A stretch of DNA of 64,000 nucleotides from Paenibacillus_AR mesotrionivorans (GCF_046098205.1 NZ_JBJURJ010000020.1:1-64000), one strand, 5' to 3'. Counted from the stretch's first letter, positions 35,018 to 44,500 are shown. A program made the numbers and translations. Notes: generated from the letters alone by a model not told the origin.

Positions 35018-36214
35018 TTGAATAAAAAAACTCCGGGCCTGGACACCATCCACGACCTGTTCGCCACCAGACTTCCGATATTGATTTGGGTATCCATGGT
35101 TTATGTGGGGACGGTGATCCTGCAATTTCTGAATGAACCCCTGATCTTGCAGGCTTGTGTGTTTACCGGCTTGTTTACGGTTCATGTTTTGCTGCATTGG
35201 AATGTATACCGGGTCACCGCAAAACAATACTGGTTTTATTTTTCTATCCAGGCTGTGCTGATCTATCTGTGCGCCATTCTGATGCCGGGAGGCTACCAGG
35301 TGGTGCTCATCGGGCTCCTTCCGGTGATGATTGCCCAGAGTCTGGGCTTTTCCTTCCGGCTCAAGCGTATTCTGTTTGTTTCCGTCATCAGCCTTTTCCT
35401 GTTTTTTGATGCGGCCTTGACCATCCATGATACAGGTGAGCTGATCGTGTTTTTACCGCTTTTTGCGTTGATGCTGATTATCGTCATTGCGTACGGGATC
35501 TTATTCTTCCGCCAGGTCCAGGAGCGGCTGCGCATCCAGAGCTTCCTGCATGAGCTCGAGGAGGCCCATTCCAAGGTGGAGGAGCTGACCTTGTCCAATG
35601 AGCGGCAGCGGATGGCCCGGGATCTCCACGACACGCTGGCGCAGGGAGTGGCGGGGATGATCATGCAGCTGGAGGCTGCGGATGCCCACATGACCCAGGG
35701 GAACGGGGAGCGGGCCCAGGGGATTGTCAGACAAGCCCAGCAGCAGGCGCGGCGGACCTTGGCCGAAGCGCGGAGAGCGATTGATGACCTGCGGCGCAAA
35801 TCCGGCCCCGATCTGGATTTTCGGGAAGCGGTGGCGGAGGAAGTGCGCCATTTCCGTGAGGCTACCGGAATTCCGGTCGAAGCGGAGGTGAAGCTCACAC
35901 GGCCAATATCCGGACTTGTGATGGAGCACAGCCTGCATATGGTGAGGGAGGGCTTCACCAATATCGCCCGGCATGCCAGGGCCAGTGAGGTCCGGCTTGG
36001 GCTGTCCGACCGGAACGGTGTGCTGCAGATAGAAATTACGGACAACGGCAAAGGCTTTCAGGCGGCGGATATCGGCAAGGACGCAGGCCACTACGGTCTT
36101 CTGGGCATACGGGAGCGGGCCAGGCTGATGGGCGGGGACATGACGGTGTCCAGCACAGGAAAAGGAACGGCGATGCAGGTCACCATACCATTGGATGAAA
36201 GTGAGAAACCATGA
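35018..36214 (+). CDS. Sensor histidine kinase (NarL-partner, HisKA_3 type)
   Basis: Membrane kinase of 398 residues. About five hydrophobic helices occupy residues 15-165 with very short loops, suggesting sensing within the membrane. A coiled coil leads to the HisKA_3 segment ERQRMARDLHDTLAQG with phosphoacceptor H204, then an HATPase domain (DNGKGFQ, GLLGIRERARLMGG). TTG 35018 follows GAAGGAGGGA; the longer frame from 34889 runs through the terminator and is rejected. It overlaps its response regulator by four bases. The stimulus is unknown; relatives include cell-envelope stress and membrane-fluidity sensors. Confidence 0.92.
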   Translation: MNKKTPGLDTIHDLFATRLPILIWVSMVYVGTVILQFLNEPLILQACVFTGLFTVHVLLHWNVYRVTAKQYWFYFSIQAVLIYLCAILMPGGYQVVLIGLLPVMIAQSLGFSFRLKRILFVSVISLFLFFDAALTIHDTGELIVFLPLFALMLIIVIAYGILFFRQVQERLRIQSFLHELEEAHSKVEELTLSNERQRMARDLHDTLAQGVAGMIMQLEAADAHMTQGNGERAQGIVRQAQQQARRTLAEARRAIDDLRRKSGPDLDFREAVAEEVRHFREATGIPVEAEVKLTRPISGLVMEHSLHMVREGFTNIARHARASEVRLGLSDRNGVLQIEITDNGKGFQAADIGKDAGHYGLLGIRERARLMGGDMTVSSTGKGTAMQVTIPLDESEKP

Positions 36215-36867
36215 GCCAGTACAATATAATGATTGTGGATGACCATTTGGTGGTCAGGGAAGGCTTGAAGCTGATTTTGGAAACGGGGGAGCAGTTCCGG
36301 ATTGCCGGTGAGGCGGAGAATGGCCAGCAGGCCCTGGACCTGGTGGAAGCTGTTAACCCGGATGTGATCCTGATGGATCTGAACATGCCGGTGATGTCCG
36401 GCCTGCAGGCGATGGAGGAGCTGAAACGGAGGAATAACCCCACCCCGGTCATTATCCTCACCACCTACAACGAGGATGAGCTGATGATCAAGGGTTTGGC
36501 GCTGGGGGCCAAAGGGTACCTGCTGAAGGATACCGGCCGTGAAAATCTGTTCCGGAATATCGAATCGGCAGTACGCGGCGAAACGCTGCTGTCGGCGGAT
36601 ATTATGGAGCGTGTCATGAATGCCCGGATGCAGCAGCAGGAGGCGGCCAAACCCGCCGCGTCCGGCGCGGGACCCCTCAGCGAGCGGGAAACTTACATTC
36701 TTCAATGTGTGGCCCGGGGGTTTAAAAGCAAGGAAATCGCCTATGAGCTGGGGATTGCCGAACGGACGGTCAAGGCCCATCTGACCAGCATTTACAACAA
36801 GCTGGGGGTGGATTCCCGGCCGCAGGCGGTAGCCCTGGCCCTCGAGCGGGGAATCTTACAGAATTAG
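36211..36867 (+). CDS. Response regulator, NarL/LuxR type
   Basis: Partner of the preceding kinase, 218 residues. The receiver domain has D10-D11 and phosphoacceptor D56 (VILMDLNMP). The C-terminal LuxR-type helix-turn-helix is LSERETYILQCVARGFKSKEIAYELGIAERTVKAHLTSIYNKLGV. It starts inside an ATGA overlap and is closed by a terminator, so the pair is an isolated two-gene operon. No adjacent target gene is evident. Confidence 0.93.
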   Translation: MSQYNIMIVDDHLVVREGLKLILETGEQFRIAGEAENGQQALDLVEAVNPDVILMDLNMPVMSGLQAMEELKRRNNPTPVIILTTYNEDELMIKGLALGAKGYLLKDTGRENLFRNIESAVRGETLLSADIMERVMNARMQQQEAAKPAASGAGPLSERETYILQCVARGFKSKEIAYELGIAERTVKAHLTSIYNKLGVDSRPQAVALALERGILQN

Positions 36868-36874
36868 ACTGGAA

Positions 36875-36900
36875 GCAGCCTGCCGCGGGCTGCTTTTTTT
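36875..36900 (+). terminator. Intrinsic terminator of the two-component operon
   Basis: GCAGCC/GGCTGC stem with a 7-base GC-rich loop, followed by seven T. Confidence 0.88.
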
Positions 36901-36922
36901 CATGGCTTCATTTTCCTCTTGC

Positions 36923-36942
36923 ACACGAATGTGCGTTCGTGT
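36923..36942. promoter_or_regulatory. LexA-type SOS box overlapping a promoter
   Basis: Perfect 7-base arms ACACGAA and TTCGTGT with 6 bases between give CGAATGTGCGTTCG at the centre, close to the Bacillus SOS box (CGAAC, four bases, GTTCG). TATAAT at 36944-36949 follows at once and TTGCAC lies at 36919-36924, so a bound repressor would block the promoter. Confidence 0.75.
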
Positions 36943-36951
36943 ATATAATAA

Positions 36952-36963
36952 GAACATATATTC
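36952..36963. promoter_or_regulatory. Second LexA-like half-matching box
   Basis: GAACATATATTC differs by one base from the core of the consensus SOS box (GAACATATGTTC). It is centred about 25 bases after the first box, just past the -10 hexamer. Confidence 0.5.
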
Positions 36964-37014
36964 TCTATCCGAAGCAGAAGCCGCATTGCGGAAATTGGGG
37001 AGGCGAACATCATT

Positions 37015-38283
37015 GTGCAGCAAGCAGCAGAAGACCGCACCATATTCCTCATTGACGCCCAATCCTTCTATGCCAGCGTGGAAAAGACGGGAAGGCCCGA
37101 GCTGGCCGGCTGCCCGGTAGCCATCGGCGATCCCGAGCGCCCGTCAGGGATTATTCTGGCCGCATGTCCTGTCGCCAAGAAGAAGGGGGTGACCACGGCG
37201 GAGCGGATCAACCAGGCCCGGAGCAAATGCCCGGAGCTGGTGGTGATCCGTCCCCGGATGCACCGGTACATCCAGGTATCCCTATTGCTCACCGGGATTT
37301 TCGAATGCTACACGGATCAGGTGGAGCCGTATTCCATCGACGAGCAGTTTCTCGACGTAACGGGCTCCTTGGCCCTGTTCGGCTCCGCCGAGTCCTTGGC
37401 CCGGGAGATTCAAACCCGCATCCTGCTGTCTACAGGCGTGTGGTGCCGGGTGGGCATCGGCCCGACGAAGATCCTGGCCAAGATGGCCACGGACAACTTC
37501 GCCAAGCGCAACCCCGAAGGGCTGTTCCGGCTGGATGCCGCCAATCTGGAGGAGGCGCTGTGGCCCCTGCCGGTCCACCATATGTTTATGACCGCCTCCC
37601 GGATGACACGGCATTTTATGAGGATGGGCCTTCCTTTGATCGGGGATATCGCCCGGTTGGAGCTGGCGGACTTCAAACGCCGGCTGCGCAGCGAAATGGG
37701 CAAACAAAGCGACATCCAGGCGGAGTATTATTGGCAGACGGCCCGGGGCATCGATCCGAGCCCTGTGGTGCCCAGCATCCGCAAGCCGCTGAAGGGCATC
37801 AGCCACGGCAAGGCACTGCGGGCCAGCCTGTATAAGAACCGCGAGGATATCGAGGTGGTGCTGCTGGAGCTGGTTGTGGAGGTGTGCCGCAGAGCCCGGC
37901 AGCATGGGCAGATGGGGCGGGTCATTGCGGTTGGCGCGGTGGAAACGGACGGGGAGCGCAGCGGCGGCTTCCAACGGCAGATGACACTGCCCCAGCCCAC
38001 CTCGCTGACCCATGAGACGGCGGAGGCGGTGCTGGCGCTGTTCCGGCGGCATTGGGGCGGTTTGCCGGTGACCAGGCTCATGGTGATGCTCATGGACCTG
38101 TCGCCGGATGATACGGATCAATTGACGCTGTTCGCCGACCGCACCCGCCTGTACCGTCTGGAGCGGACGCTGGACACCATTAAGGACCAATACGGCAGCG
38201 CCGCCATTGTGCGGGCCTCCTCCTTCCTGGACAGTGGAGTAGCCAAGGAGCGGGCGGAGCAGATCGGGGGTCATTACCGATGA
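37015..38283 (+). CDS. Y-family DNA polymerase (UvrX/DinB-like)
   Basis: Error-prone translesion polymerase of 422 residues, similar in size to UvrX/YqjW of Bacillus. The palm motif IDAQSFYASVE and the catalytic YSIDEQFLD segment supply the metal-binding acidic residues. The helix-hairpin-helix and little-finger regions follow. GTG 37015 is placed nine bases after GGGGAGG. Two LexA-like boxes upstream point to induction by DNA damage. It overlaps a small downstream gene by four bases. It could equally be labelled DNA polymerase IV-like; the UvrX assignment rests on the accompanying YolD-like gene. Confidence 0.88.
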   Translation: MQQAAEDRTIFLIDAQSFYASVEKTGRPELAGCPVAIGDPERPSGIILAACPVAKKKGVTTAERINQARSKCPELVVIRPRMHRYIQVSLLLTGIFECYTDQVEPYSIDEQFLDVTGSLALFGSAESLAREIQTRILLSTGVWCRVGIGPTKILAKMATDNFAKRNPEGLFRLDAANLEEALWPLPVHHMFMTASRMTRHFMRMGLPLIGDIARLELADFKRRLRSEMGKQSDIQAEYYWQTARGIDPSPVVPSIRKPLKGISHGKALRASLYKNREDIEVVLLELVVEVCRRARQHGQMGRVIAVGAVETDGERSGGFQRQMTLPQPTSLTHETAEAVLALFRRHWGGLPVTRLMVMLMDLSPDDTDQLTLFADRTRLYRLERTLDTIKDQYGSAAIVRASSFLDSGVAKERAEQIGGHYR

Positions 38284-38750
38284 GCCGGCTGGACGGAAAT
38301 GAAAGGTGGAATTCGAAAATGCTGTTGACCGAGCATCAGGAGCAGTATGACCGGCGCCATGAGCCGGCGGGGACCCGGCCTACCGCTGAGGAGTTCACCC
38401 TTGTGCGGGATTCGGTGGTGCTGAAGAACATGCAGATTATGGTGGAGCGCAGCCTGGAGGAGATCGGCCTGTCCTCCCACCTCTTCAAGAAGCTGTACAC
38501 CGCCGTCACCCAGCTGGTGCTGAACCGGATCAGCCGGGAGCTGTATGCGCTGCAGCGGGAGATGAAGAAGCGGAACCTGAGGATGACCACCGACGAGCAG
38601 GCGGATAACGTGCTGTATTACCGCTTCATCTGCAGAGGCTACGAGGACCGCTTCGGAATCATGCGGGAGGCCCTGCGGGCGGAGATCAGCGTCCGGCTGG
38701 GCGCTATGGTAACGGAGCTTTTGTCGGAGCTTAAACAGAAGGCGGATTGA
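38280..38750 (+). CDS. Small YolD-like protein coupled to the polymerase
   Basis: A 156-residue soluble, charged protein. Its N-terminal NERWNSKMLLTEHQEQY resembles the start of YolD proteins (typically RW, then LPEH), which accompany Y-family polymerases in Bacillus. The remainder, rich in helices with RPTAEEFTLVRDSVVLKNMQ and a charged C-terminus, is not one I recognise, and the protein is longer than typical YolD. Its ATG overlaps the polymerase stop (ATGA), so the two are coupled and share SOS control. Assignment is tentative. Confidence 0.6.
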   Translation: MSRLDGNERWNSKMLLTEHQEQYDRRHEPAGTRPTAEEFTLVRDSVVLKNMQIMVERSLEEIGLSSHLFKKLYTAVTQLVLNRISRELYALQREMKKRNLRMTTDEQADNVLYYRFICRGYEDRFGIMREALRAEISVRLGAMVTELLSELKQKAD

Positions 38751-38876
38751 AGGACAGTTATTCGCCAAAATCATAGCCGGCCCTTAATGGATCGCTCCAA
38801 TCGACAGTGGTTCTTCCGCTGCCGCTCCCCTTACACTGAAGGTGTTAACATGCAACCTGAAGGGAGATAAGGGAGG

Positions 38877-40946
38877 ATGGACAAGAAGCATGATTTGCTC
38901 CGCTTTAAGCCGGCGGTCCTTCTGCACGGTGCCGACTATAATCCTGAGCAGTGGCTGGATGAACCGGAGGTGCTGCAGGAGGATATCCGGCTCATGTGCC
39001 AGGCGTCCTGCAATGTGATGGCCGTGGGCATCTTCGCCTGGGCGGCACTGGAGCGGGAGGAGGGTGTTTTCACCTTCGGCTGGCTGGATGAGACCCTGGA
39101 CCGGCTGGCGGCAGGCGGTCTGAAGGTTTGGCTGGCCACCCCCAGCGGGGCCAGACCCCCCTGGCTCGCGGCCCACTATCCCGAGGTGATGCGGGTGGGC
39201 CCGGACCGGGTGCGCCGTTTATTCGGCATACGCCACAACCATTGCTACACCTCACCGGTATACCGGCAAAAGGTTACGGAGATCAACGGACGGCTGGCGG
39301 AGCGTTATGCCCGGCATCCGGCGGTCTTGGGCTGGCATGTTTCCAACGAATACGGCGGGGAATGCCACTGCACTCTGTGTCAGGATGAGTTCCGCCTTTG
39401 GCTGCAGAACCGCTACGGCTCTTTGGATGCTCTCAACAAAGCATGGTGGACTGCCTTCTGGTCCCGCACCTACACGGATTGGCATCAGATCGAATCTCCG
39501 GCTCCCCACGGCGAGCACATCCTGCACGGGATGAATCTGGATTGGCGGCGGTTTGTTACCGACCGTACCGTGGATTTCTGCCTCCACGAAATGGCACCGC
39601 TGCGCAGGGCCAATCCGGAGCTGCCTGTCACCACCAATATGATGGGGCTGTATGACGGTCTGGATTACCGCCGGTTTGTACCGCATTTGGACGTTCTCTC
39701 CTGGGACTCCTATCCCGCCTGGCACGAAAAAATGGATGACAGTGAAGCGGCGCTGGCTGTTTCCTTCCAGCATGACCTGTTCCGTTCCATGAAGGGCAGG
39801 CCTTTTGTGCTCATGGAAAGCACCCCCAGCACCACCAACTGGCAGCCCGCAAGCAAGCTCAAGCGGCCGGGCTTGCACCGTTTGTCTTCCCTTCAAGCAG
39901 TCGCCCACGGCGCTGATGCGGTGCAATATTTCCAGTGGCGGAAAAGCCGGGGCGCCAGCGAGAAATTCCACGGCGCTGTTGTGGACCATGCCGGCCGCGA
40001 GGACACCCGTGTGTTTCGCGAGGTGGCGGAGCTGGGTGCGGCGCTGAAGCGTCTGGCGGCAGTGACAGGGTCCGGTACGGAGGCGAAAGCTGCCATTCTG
40101 TTCGATTGGGACAATAAGTGGGCGGTGGAGAATGCCCAGGGGCCCCGCAATGGCGGCTTGCATTACGAGGAGACCCTGTATGCCCACTACCGTCCGTTCT
40201 GGCAGCATGGAGTTGCCGTGGATGTGGCGGGAGCCGGCTCCGATTTCTCCGCTTACCGGCTGGTTGTGGCCCCTATGATCTATCTGTGCCGGGAAGAAAC
40301 AGCCGCGAAGCTGGAGCGCTTCGTGGAATCGGGGGGCATCCTGGTAGTCACCTATTGGTCCGGCATCGTTGGGGAATCCGACCTGTGCCACACGGGAGGG
40401 TTTCCCGGTCCTCTGCGGAGGCTCCTCGGTATATGGGCGGAGGAGATCGACGGGCTGCAGGATGGGGAGACCAATAGGATTTCACTGCTGGACGGCAACG
40501 GACTTGGACTTTCCGGGGAATACGCCTGCTCCGAGCTGTGCGAGCGGATCCACCCGGAAGGGGCGGAGACGCTGGCCGTCTATAAGGAGGATTTCTATGC
40601 GGGCATGCCGGCGCTGACGGTGAACCTGCGGGGACAAGGCAAGGCGTATTATCTGGCGGCCCGTATGGAGGCGGCTTTCCATGAAGCATTTTATGCCTCG
40701 CTGATCAATAACGCAGGACTGCGCCGCGCCACAGGCACCCGTCTGCCGGATGGCGTCACCGCCCAGATACGCGTCAACGGGCCCGAGGAATATGTATTCC
40801 TGCTGAACTTCAACAAGGAGCAGCTGCAGGTGATGCTGGCAGGCCCTGCCTGCCGCGACGCCGAGACGGGTATGGCGGTGGAGGAGGGAACGCTCTGGCT
40901 GGACGGCTATGGGGCCCGGGTCCTCAGCCGGGCCAGATGCCTCTAA
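38877..40946 (+). CDS. Beta-galactosidase, GH42
   Basis: Cytoplasmic GH42 enzyme of 689 residues hydrolysing beta-galactosides, or related glycosides such as alpha-L-arabinopyranosides, with retention. The N-terminus LLHGADYNPEQW is diagnostic. The acid/base is E158 in WHVSNEYGGEC and the nucleophile is E314 in FVLMESTPS. The cysteines in CHCTLCQDEF after the acid/base match the zinc-binding cluster of the family. A trimerisation and a small C-terminal beta domain follow. No signal peptide. It lies tail-to-tail with the second sugar importer, whose products it may hydrolyse. Confidence 0.93.
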   Translation: MDKKHDLLRFKPAVLLHGADYNPEQWLDEPEVLQEDIRLMCQASCNVMAVGIFAWAALEREEGVFTFGWLDETLDRLAAGGLKVWLATPSGARPPWLAAHYPEVMRVGPDRVRRLFGIRHNHCYTSPVYRQKVTEINGRLAERYARHPAVLGWHVSNEYGGECHCTLCQDEFRLWLQNRYGSLDALNKAWWTAFWSRTYTDWHQIESPAPHGEHILHGMNLDWRRFVTDRTVDFCLHEMAPLRRANPELPVTTNMMGLYDGLDYRRFVPHLDVLSWDSYPAWHEKMDDSEAALAVSFQHDLFRSMKGRPFVLMESTPSTTNWQPASKLKRPGLHRLSSLQAVAHGADAVQYFQWRKSRGASEKFHGAVVDHAGREDTRVFREVAELGAALKRLAAVTGSGTEAKAAILFDWDNKWAVENAQGPRNGGLHYEETLYAHYRPFWQHGVAVDVAGAGSDFSAYRLVVAPMIYLCREETAAKLERFVESGGILVVTYWSGIVGESDLCHTGGFPGPLRRLLGIWAEEIDGLQDGETNRISLLDGNGLGLSGEYACSELCERIHPEGAETLAVYKEDFYAGMPALTVNLRGQGKAYYLAARMEAAFHEAFYASLINNAGLRRATGTRLPDGVTAQIRVNGPEEYVFLLNFNKEQLQVMLAGPACRDAETGMAVEEGTLWLDGYGARVLSRARCL

Positions 40947-41010
40947 GGGAACTGAGAGACCCCTACCGGGGAAAAAACGGCTGGCTCCCGCGGTAACGGA
41001 AGCCAAAACA

Positions 41011-41040
41011 CCCCCAACCATATCCAGGTTGGGGGTTCGT
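41011..41040. terminator. Bidirectional terminator between convergent genes
   Basis: CCCCCAACC/GGTTGGGGG is a perfect 9-bp stem with a 7-base loop between the GH42 gene (plus) and the binding-protein gene (minus). T-rich sequence follows on both strands (TTCGTTT on plus, TGTTTTGG on minus). A second hairpin just upstream with a six-T run on the minus strand (40970-41005) may back it up for the minus-strand operon. Confidence 0.75.
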
Positions 41041-41084
41041 TTGCAACGGTCAAAGGCGGCGTGGGTTTGGTTCTATAAGGCACA

Positions 41085-42566
41085 TCACTTCAAGCTTTGC
41101 GCCTTCAGCCAGGTATCCAGCTGCTTCTGCTGCTCGGCAATGAACTTATCGATGCCCGCGTTTTTCTGGGCTTCGATATACTTGGGCAAATAGACGTTGG
41201 GGTCGACGGAGCCGGACTGCAGTGCCTTGGCAAATTCCTGGGTTACTGCGGTCAGGTTGGCCATTTCGGTTTTGACGGGCTCGTTATTGAATTTATAGCC
41301 GAAAACCGGCGGGCGTTTGGCGGACATGTTCAGCTCCTGTGTTTTGGTCCAGGTGTCGGGAGCCTGCCCTTCCTTCAGGTAGCTGATCAGGGAATTGCCC
41401 ATAACCCACGCTTCCGCACTATAGCCGCTTTTCTCGATTTTTTTGATCGTATTCTGACCGACCACTTGATAATGCTTTCCTTCGATTCCGTAGGAGAGCA
41501 TGTTCATCAGCGCCGGATCGGTATTGACCAGCTCCAGTAATTGAAGCGCTTTCTCAGGATGCTTGGATTTGCGGTTGATGGCCGTCATGGTGTCCAATAC
41601 ACCGGTAAATTCCGGTTCGGATATGCGGACATAGACCACTTCGTTGTTGCCGAATTTGGCGAACTCCTCCACTTCCCCGCCGGGTTTCATCACCGTATCC
41701 CAGCCTACGGCTACCTTTCCGGTCTTACGCAAATCCGGCAGGGTGGTCAATGTGGCATCATCGGTATAAATATACCCCTTCTCGTACCAGCGGCGCTGGC
41801 GTTCGATGAACGATTTGTATTCCGGTGATTCCACGGTATTGACGATCTTGTAATTGGGGTCATTGACGCGGAAGCCTTCCCGTGCAAACCCCCACAGCTT
41901 GCCGTAATCGAACATGTTGGTGGAACCGGCAATGGGGATAATGCCCGGCTCATTGGCCTTGATGATTTCCAGCACCGGCTCAATGTCGGCCTGCGTTTTA
42001 ATTTTGGAGACATCGATCTTGTATTTGTCAATAAACCGTTTCTGTATGATAAAACCCTCCGCTTTGGCGGCAACCTGATAGTTGGGAACGGCCCATATCT
42101 TGCCTGCCAACATGGTATCCGTCCAGGCCAGCTCAGGCATGGCCGCTTTAAGCTTAGGTGTTTTCTCCAGAAGCGTATCCAGATCCAGATAAGCCCCTTT
42201 CAGCACACGGTTGGTATAATCACCGCCGCCCCATCTTGCCGTCCACGCCAGGTCGAAGCTTTCGCCTGCAGCCAGCATGGTGTTCATTTTCTGGCCATAG
42301 GCCGACTCGATAATGGGCATCAGCTTGACCGTGGCGTTGATCTTCGGCTGGATATAGGCATTGACGGCGTTCTGTACGGCCGGAAGATCGGTAGGCATTT
42401 CATAAACGATGTAGTACCAGGTAAGCTCTACCGGCTTTTCCTCCACTTTGGTTGATGAGGCGGGAGAGGGGCTGCTGCTGTTTTCCTGGGTACAAGCGGT
42501 GGCAGCCAGCATCACAGCCAGGCAGAGCATGATGGTGCGGATCATTGCAAAACTCCATTTTTTCAT
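41085..42566 (-). CDS. Sugar ABC transporter substrate-binding lipoprotein (family 1)
   Basis: Extracellular binding protein of the second CUT1 importer, 493 residues, lipid-anchored at Cys25 (lipobox ATAC). A Ser/Pro-rich linker at 28-40 is followed by the family-1 fold. The C-terminal part (RPPVFGYKFNNEPVKTEMANLTAV) looks like the DUF3502 domain often found in Paenibacillus binding proteins. It is the last gene of the minus-strand operon behind two permeases. Substrate is unknown; the neighbouring GH42 and GH2 enzymes suggest a beta-linked oligosaccharide. Confidence 0.9.
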   Translation of the reverse strand: MKKWSFAMIRTIMLCLAVMLAATACTQENSSSPSPASSTKVEEKPVELTWYYIVYEMPTDLPAVQNAVNAYIQPKINATVKLMPIIESAYGQKMNTMLAAGESFDLAWTARWGGGDYTNRVLKGAYLDLDTLLEKTPKLKAAMPELAWTDTMLAGKIWAVPNYQVAAKAEGFIIQKRFIDKYKIDVSKIKTQADIEPVLEIIKANEPGIIPIAGSTNMFDYGKLWGFAREGFRVNDPNYKIVNTVESPEYKSFIERQRRWYEKGYIYTDDATLTTLPDLRKTGKVAVGWDTVMKPGGEVEEFAKFGNNEVVYVRISEPEFTGVLDTMTAINRKSKHPEKALQLLELVNTDPALMNMLSYGIEGKHYQVVGQNTIKKIEKSGYSAEAWVMGNSLISYLKEGQAPDTWTKTQELNMSAKRPPVFGYKFNNEPVKTEMANLTAVTQEFAKALQSGSVDPNVYLPKYIEAQKNAGIDKFIAEQQKQLDTWLKAQSLK

Positions 42567-42603
42567 CTGATGACCTCCCTTAGGGAATCGGTGCTTTGTT
42601 TGG

Positions 42604-43509
42604 TCAGCCCTTCAAGGAGCCGACGGTTAACCCTTGCACGAAATAACGCTGGAACATCGGGAAGATAAACATCATCGGTCCGACAGCGAGAATGGCCATG
42701 GCCATGCGGGCAGACAAGGTCGGGAAATTGCTGGTGTCCACATCGACGAAACGGACAAAGTCGCTGTTGGAGGTCAAGTAATTGATATTCTCCATCATAC
42801 GTACCAGCAGAAGCTGAATGGGGACGAGCTTTTCATTATTGATGTAGAGGAGCGCCGGAAACCAGGAATTCCAATACCCGAAGGATATGAACAGCCCGAG
42901 TGTGGCCAACGCCGGTGTGGACAGCGGCAGGATGATCCTGAAGAATATCCGCAGCTCTCGCGCTCCGTCTACCTTGGCCGACTCAATGATCTCCGGAGGC
43001 AGCTTGACCAGGAAGCCGCGCATAATGAGAATATTGAAGGGACTGACGAGAGTAGGGACAATCAGCACCCAGATGGTGTCGCTGAGATGCAGGTATTGCG
43101 TAATCAGAATATACGAGGGTACCAGACCGCCATTAAACAGCATGGTAAAAAAGATAAAGAAGGTGGCGTACGGGCCATATGCAAAATTGCGGCGGGAGAT
43201 CACGTAGCCCAGCATAGCTGTAATCAAAAGAGCCAGGACGGTACCGCAAACGGTAACAAAGGCTGTAACTCCATAAGCCCGCAGCAAAACCAGCGGAGAC
43301 TCGAAAATATAGCTGTAAGCCTTGGTTGTAAACACCTTGGGAATAAAGCTGTACCCAAACTCTGTAATGGCGGTTTCCTCTGTGAAGGAAACGGCAATAA
43401 CAAGCAGCAGCGGAGCAATCATGCAGATAGCCAGTGCGATGAACAGCGCGTGAATCAGGAATTCTACCGGTTTGAAGGATTTTTTGGGATGACCGGCGGA
43501 TGTGTTCAC
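42604..43509 (-). CDS. Sugar ABC transporter permease (YtcP/LplC type)
   Basis: Second membrane subunit of this importer, about 301 residues. It has the EAA loop IIESAKVDGARELRI and the C-terminal VQGLTVGSLKG of the YtcP group. The open frame reaches up to 43554 inside the preceding permease gene, but GTG 43509 follows AGAAAGGAGG at six bases and gives the usual N-terminus, so I place the start there. Six membrane helices are visible. It follows LplB-type and precedes the binding-protein gene, the standard order. Confidence 0.9.
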   Translation of the reverse strand: MNTSAGHPKKSFKPVEFLIHALFIALAICMIAPLLLVIAVSFTEETAITEFGYSFIPKVFTTKAYSYIFESPLVLLRAYGVTAFVTVCGTVLALLITAMLGYVISRRNFAYGPYATFFIFFTMLFNGGLVPSYILITQYLHLSDTIWVLIVPTLVSPFNILIMRGFLVKLPPEIIESAKVDGARELRIFFRIILPLSTPALATLGLFISFGYWNSWFPALLYINNEKLVPIQLLLVRMMENINYLTSNSDFVRFVDVDTSNFPTLSARMAMAILAVGPMMFIFPMFQRYFVQGLTVGSLKG

Positions 43510-43531
43510 AGGTATCCTCCTTTCTGGAAGT

Positions 43532-44500
43532 TTACCAAAGCGAATTTTCATCATTGATTTTGCGGACGACGGAGTTGGCTGCCACTACCAGCACCAGTCC
43601 TACAAAGGATTGGAACAGTCCTACTGCGGAGGACATGCCGATATCGCCCAGATCAATTAACGCCCGGTAAACATACGTATCGATGATATCGGTGGTGGAG
43701 AAGGTAAGCCCGGAATTCTGCGGGATGAAATAATGAAGCCCGAAATCACCTCGGAAGATATTGCCGATGGACAAAATAATCAGCACCGCGATTAAGGAGG
43801 AAATCATCGGAATCGTAATGCGCGTCGCCATTTGCCACCTGCTGGCCCCGTCCATGCGGGCGGCCTCATAATACTCCTGATTAATCCCGACAATTCCGGC
43901 GAAATACACCAGAGTGGAAAACCCGATGTTTTTCCATAGCTGCACCACATTCAGAATATAGGGCCATACCTTGGCCTCCAGATACCACTTATGCTGGGCA
44001 ATTCCGAACACATCCAGAGCGCGGTTTAAGAATCCCAGCTGGTGGTCCAAAAAGGCATAGGTCAAATAGCTGACGACGACCCATGACAGAAAATAAGGGA
44101 TGAAGAGAGGCGTCTGGTAAACCTTCAGCCATTTCTTTCCGATCTCATTGAGCAGAATGGCCAACGCCAGTGCAGAGAAGGTCGTCAGGATCAAATAGCC
44201 GGATTCATACAGCAGGGTATTTCTCGTAATCCGCCAGGCATGGTTGGACACGAAGAAAAACTCGAAGTTTTTGAGGCCGACCCATTGGCTTCCCCAAATT
44301 CCCAGATCGTAGCGGAAATCCTTAAAGGCAATAACAACCCCGAACATGGGCAGATACGCAAAGATAAAAAGCAGGAGCCCGCCCGGCAGAAACAAGAGCA
44401 GCAGCTCGGCGTTTTGCTTGATCCGGGTCCAATGGGATTTCTTCTTAACCAGAGCCTTTTTCCTGATCAGGGATTTCTTCTTGAATATCAATTCGGGCAT
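43532..44500 (-). CDS. Sugar ABC transporter permease (LplB type)
   Basis: First membrane subunit of the importer, 322 residues from ATG 44500. After a lysine-rich cytoplasmic tail (FKKKSLIRKKALVKKK), the helix LLLLFLPGGLLLFIFAYLPMFGVVIAF and the loop YYEAARMDGASRWQM mark an LplB-like permease. The frame start 44530 contains the AGGAGGTGA ribosome binding site and is rejected. As in the first locus, there is no ATPase gene nearby. It begins the three-gene operon, downstream of the membrane AraC regulator gene. Confidence 0.92.
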   Translation of the reverse strand: MPELIFKKKSLIRKKALVKKKSHWTRIKQNAELLLLFLPGGLLLFIFAYLPMFGVVIAFKDFRYDLGIWGSQWVGLKNFEFFFVSNHAWRITRNTLLYESGYLILTTFSALALAILLNEIGKKWLKVYQTPLFIPYFLSWVVVSYLTYAFLDHQLGFLNRALDVFGIAQHKWYLEAKVWPYILNVVQLWKNIGFSTLVYFAGIVGINQEYYEAARMDGASRWQMATRITIPMISSLIAVLIILSIGNIFRGDFGLHYFIPQNSGLTFSTTDIIDTYVYRALIDLGDIGMSSAVGLFQSFVGLVLVVAANSVVRKINDENSLW

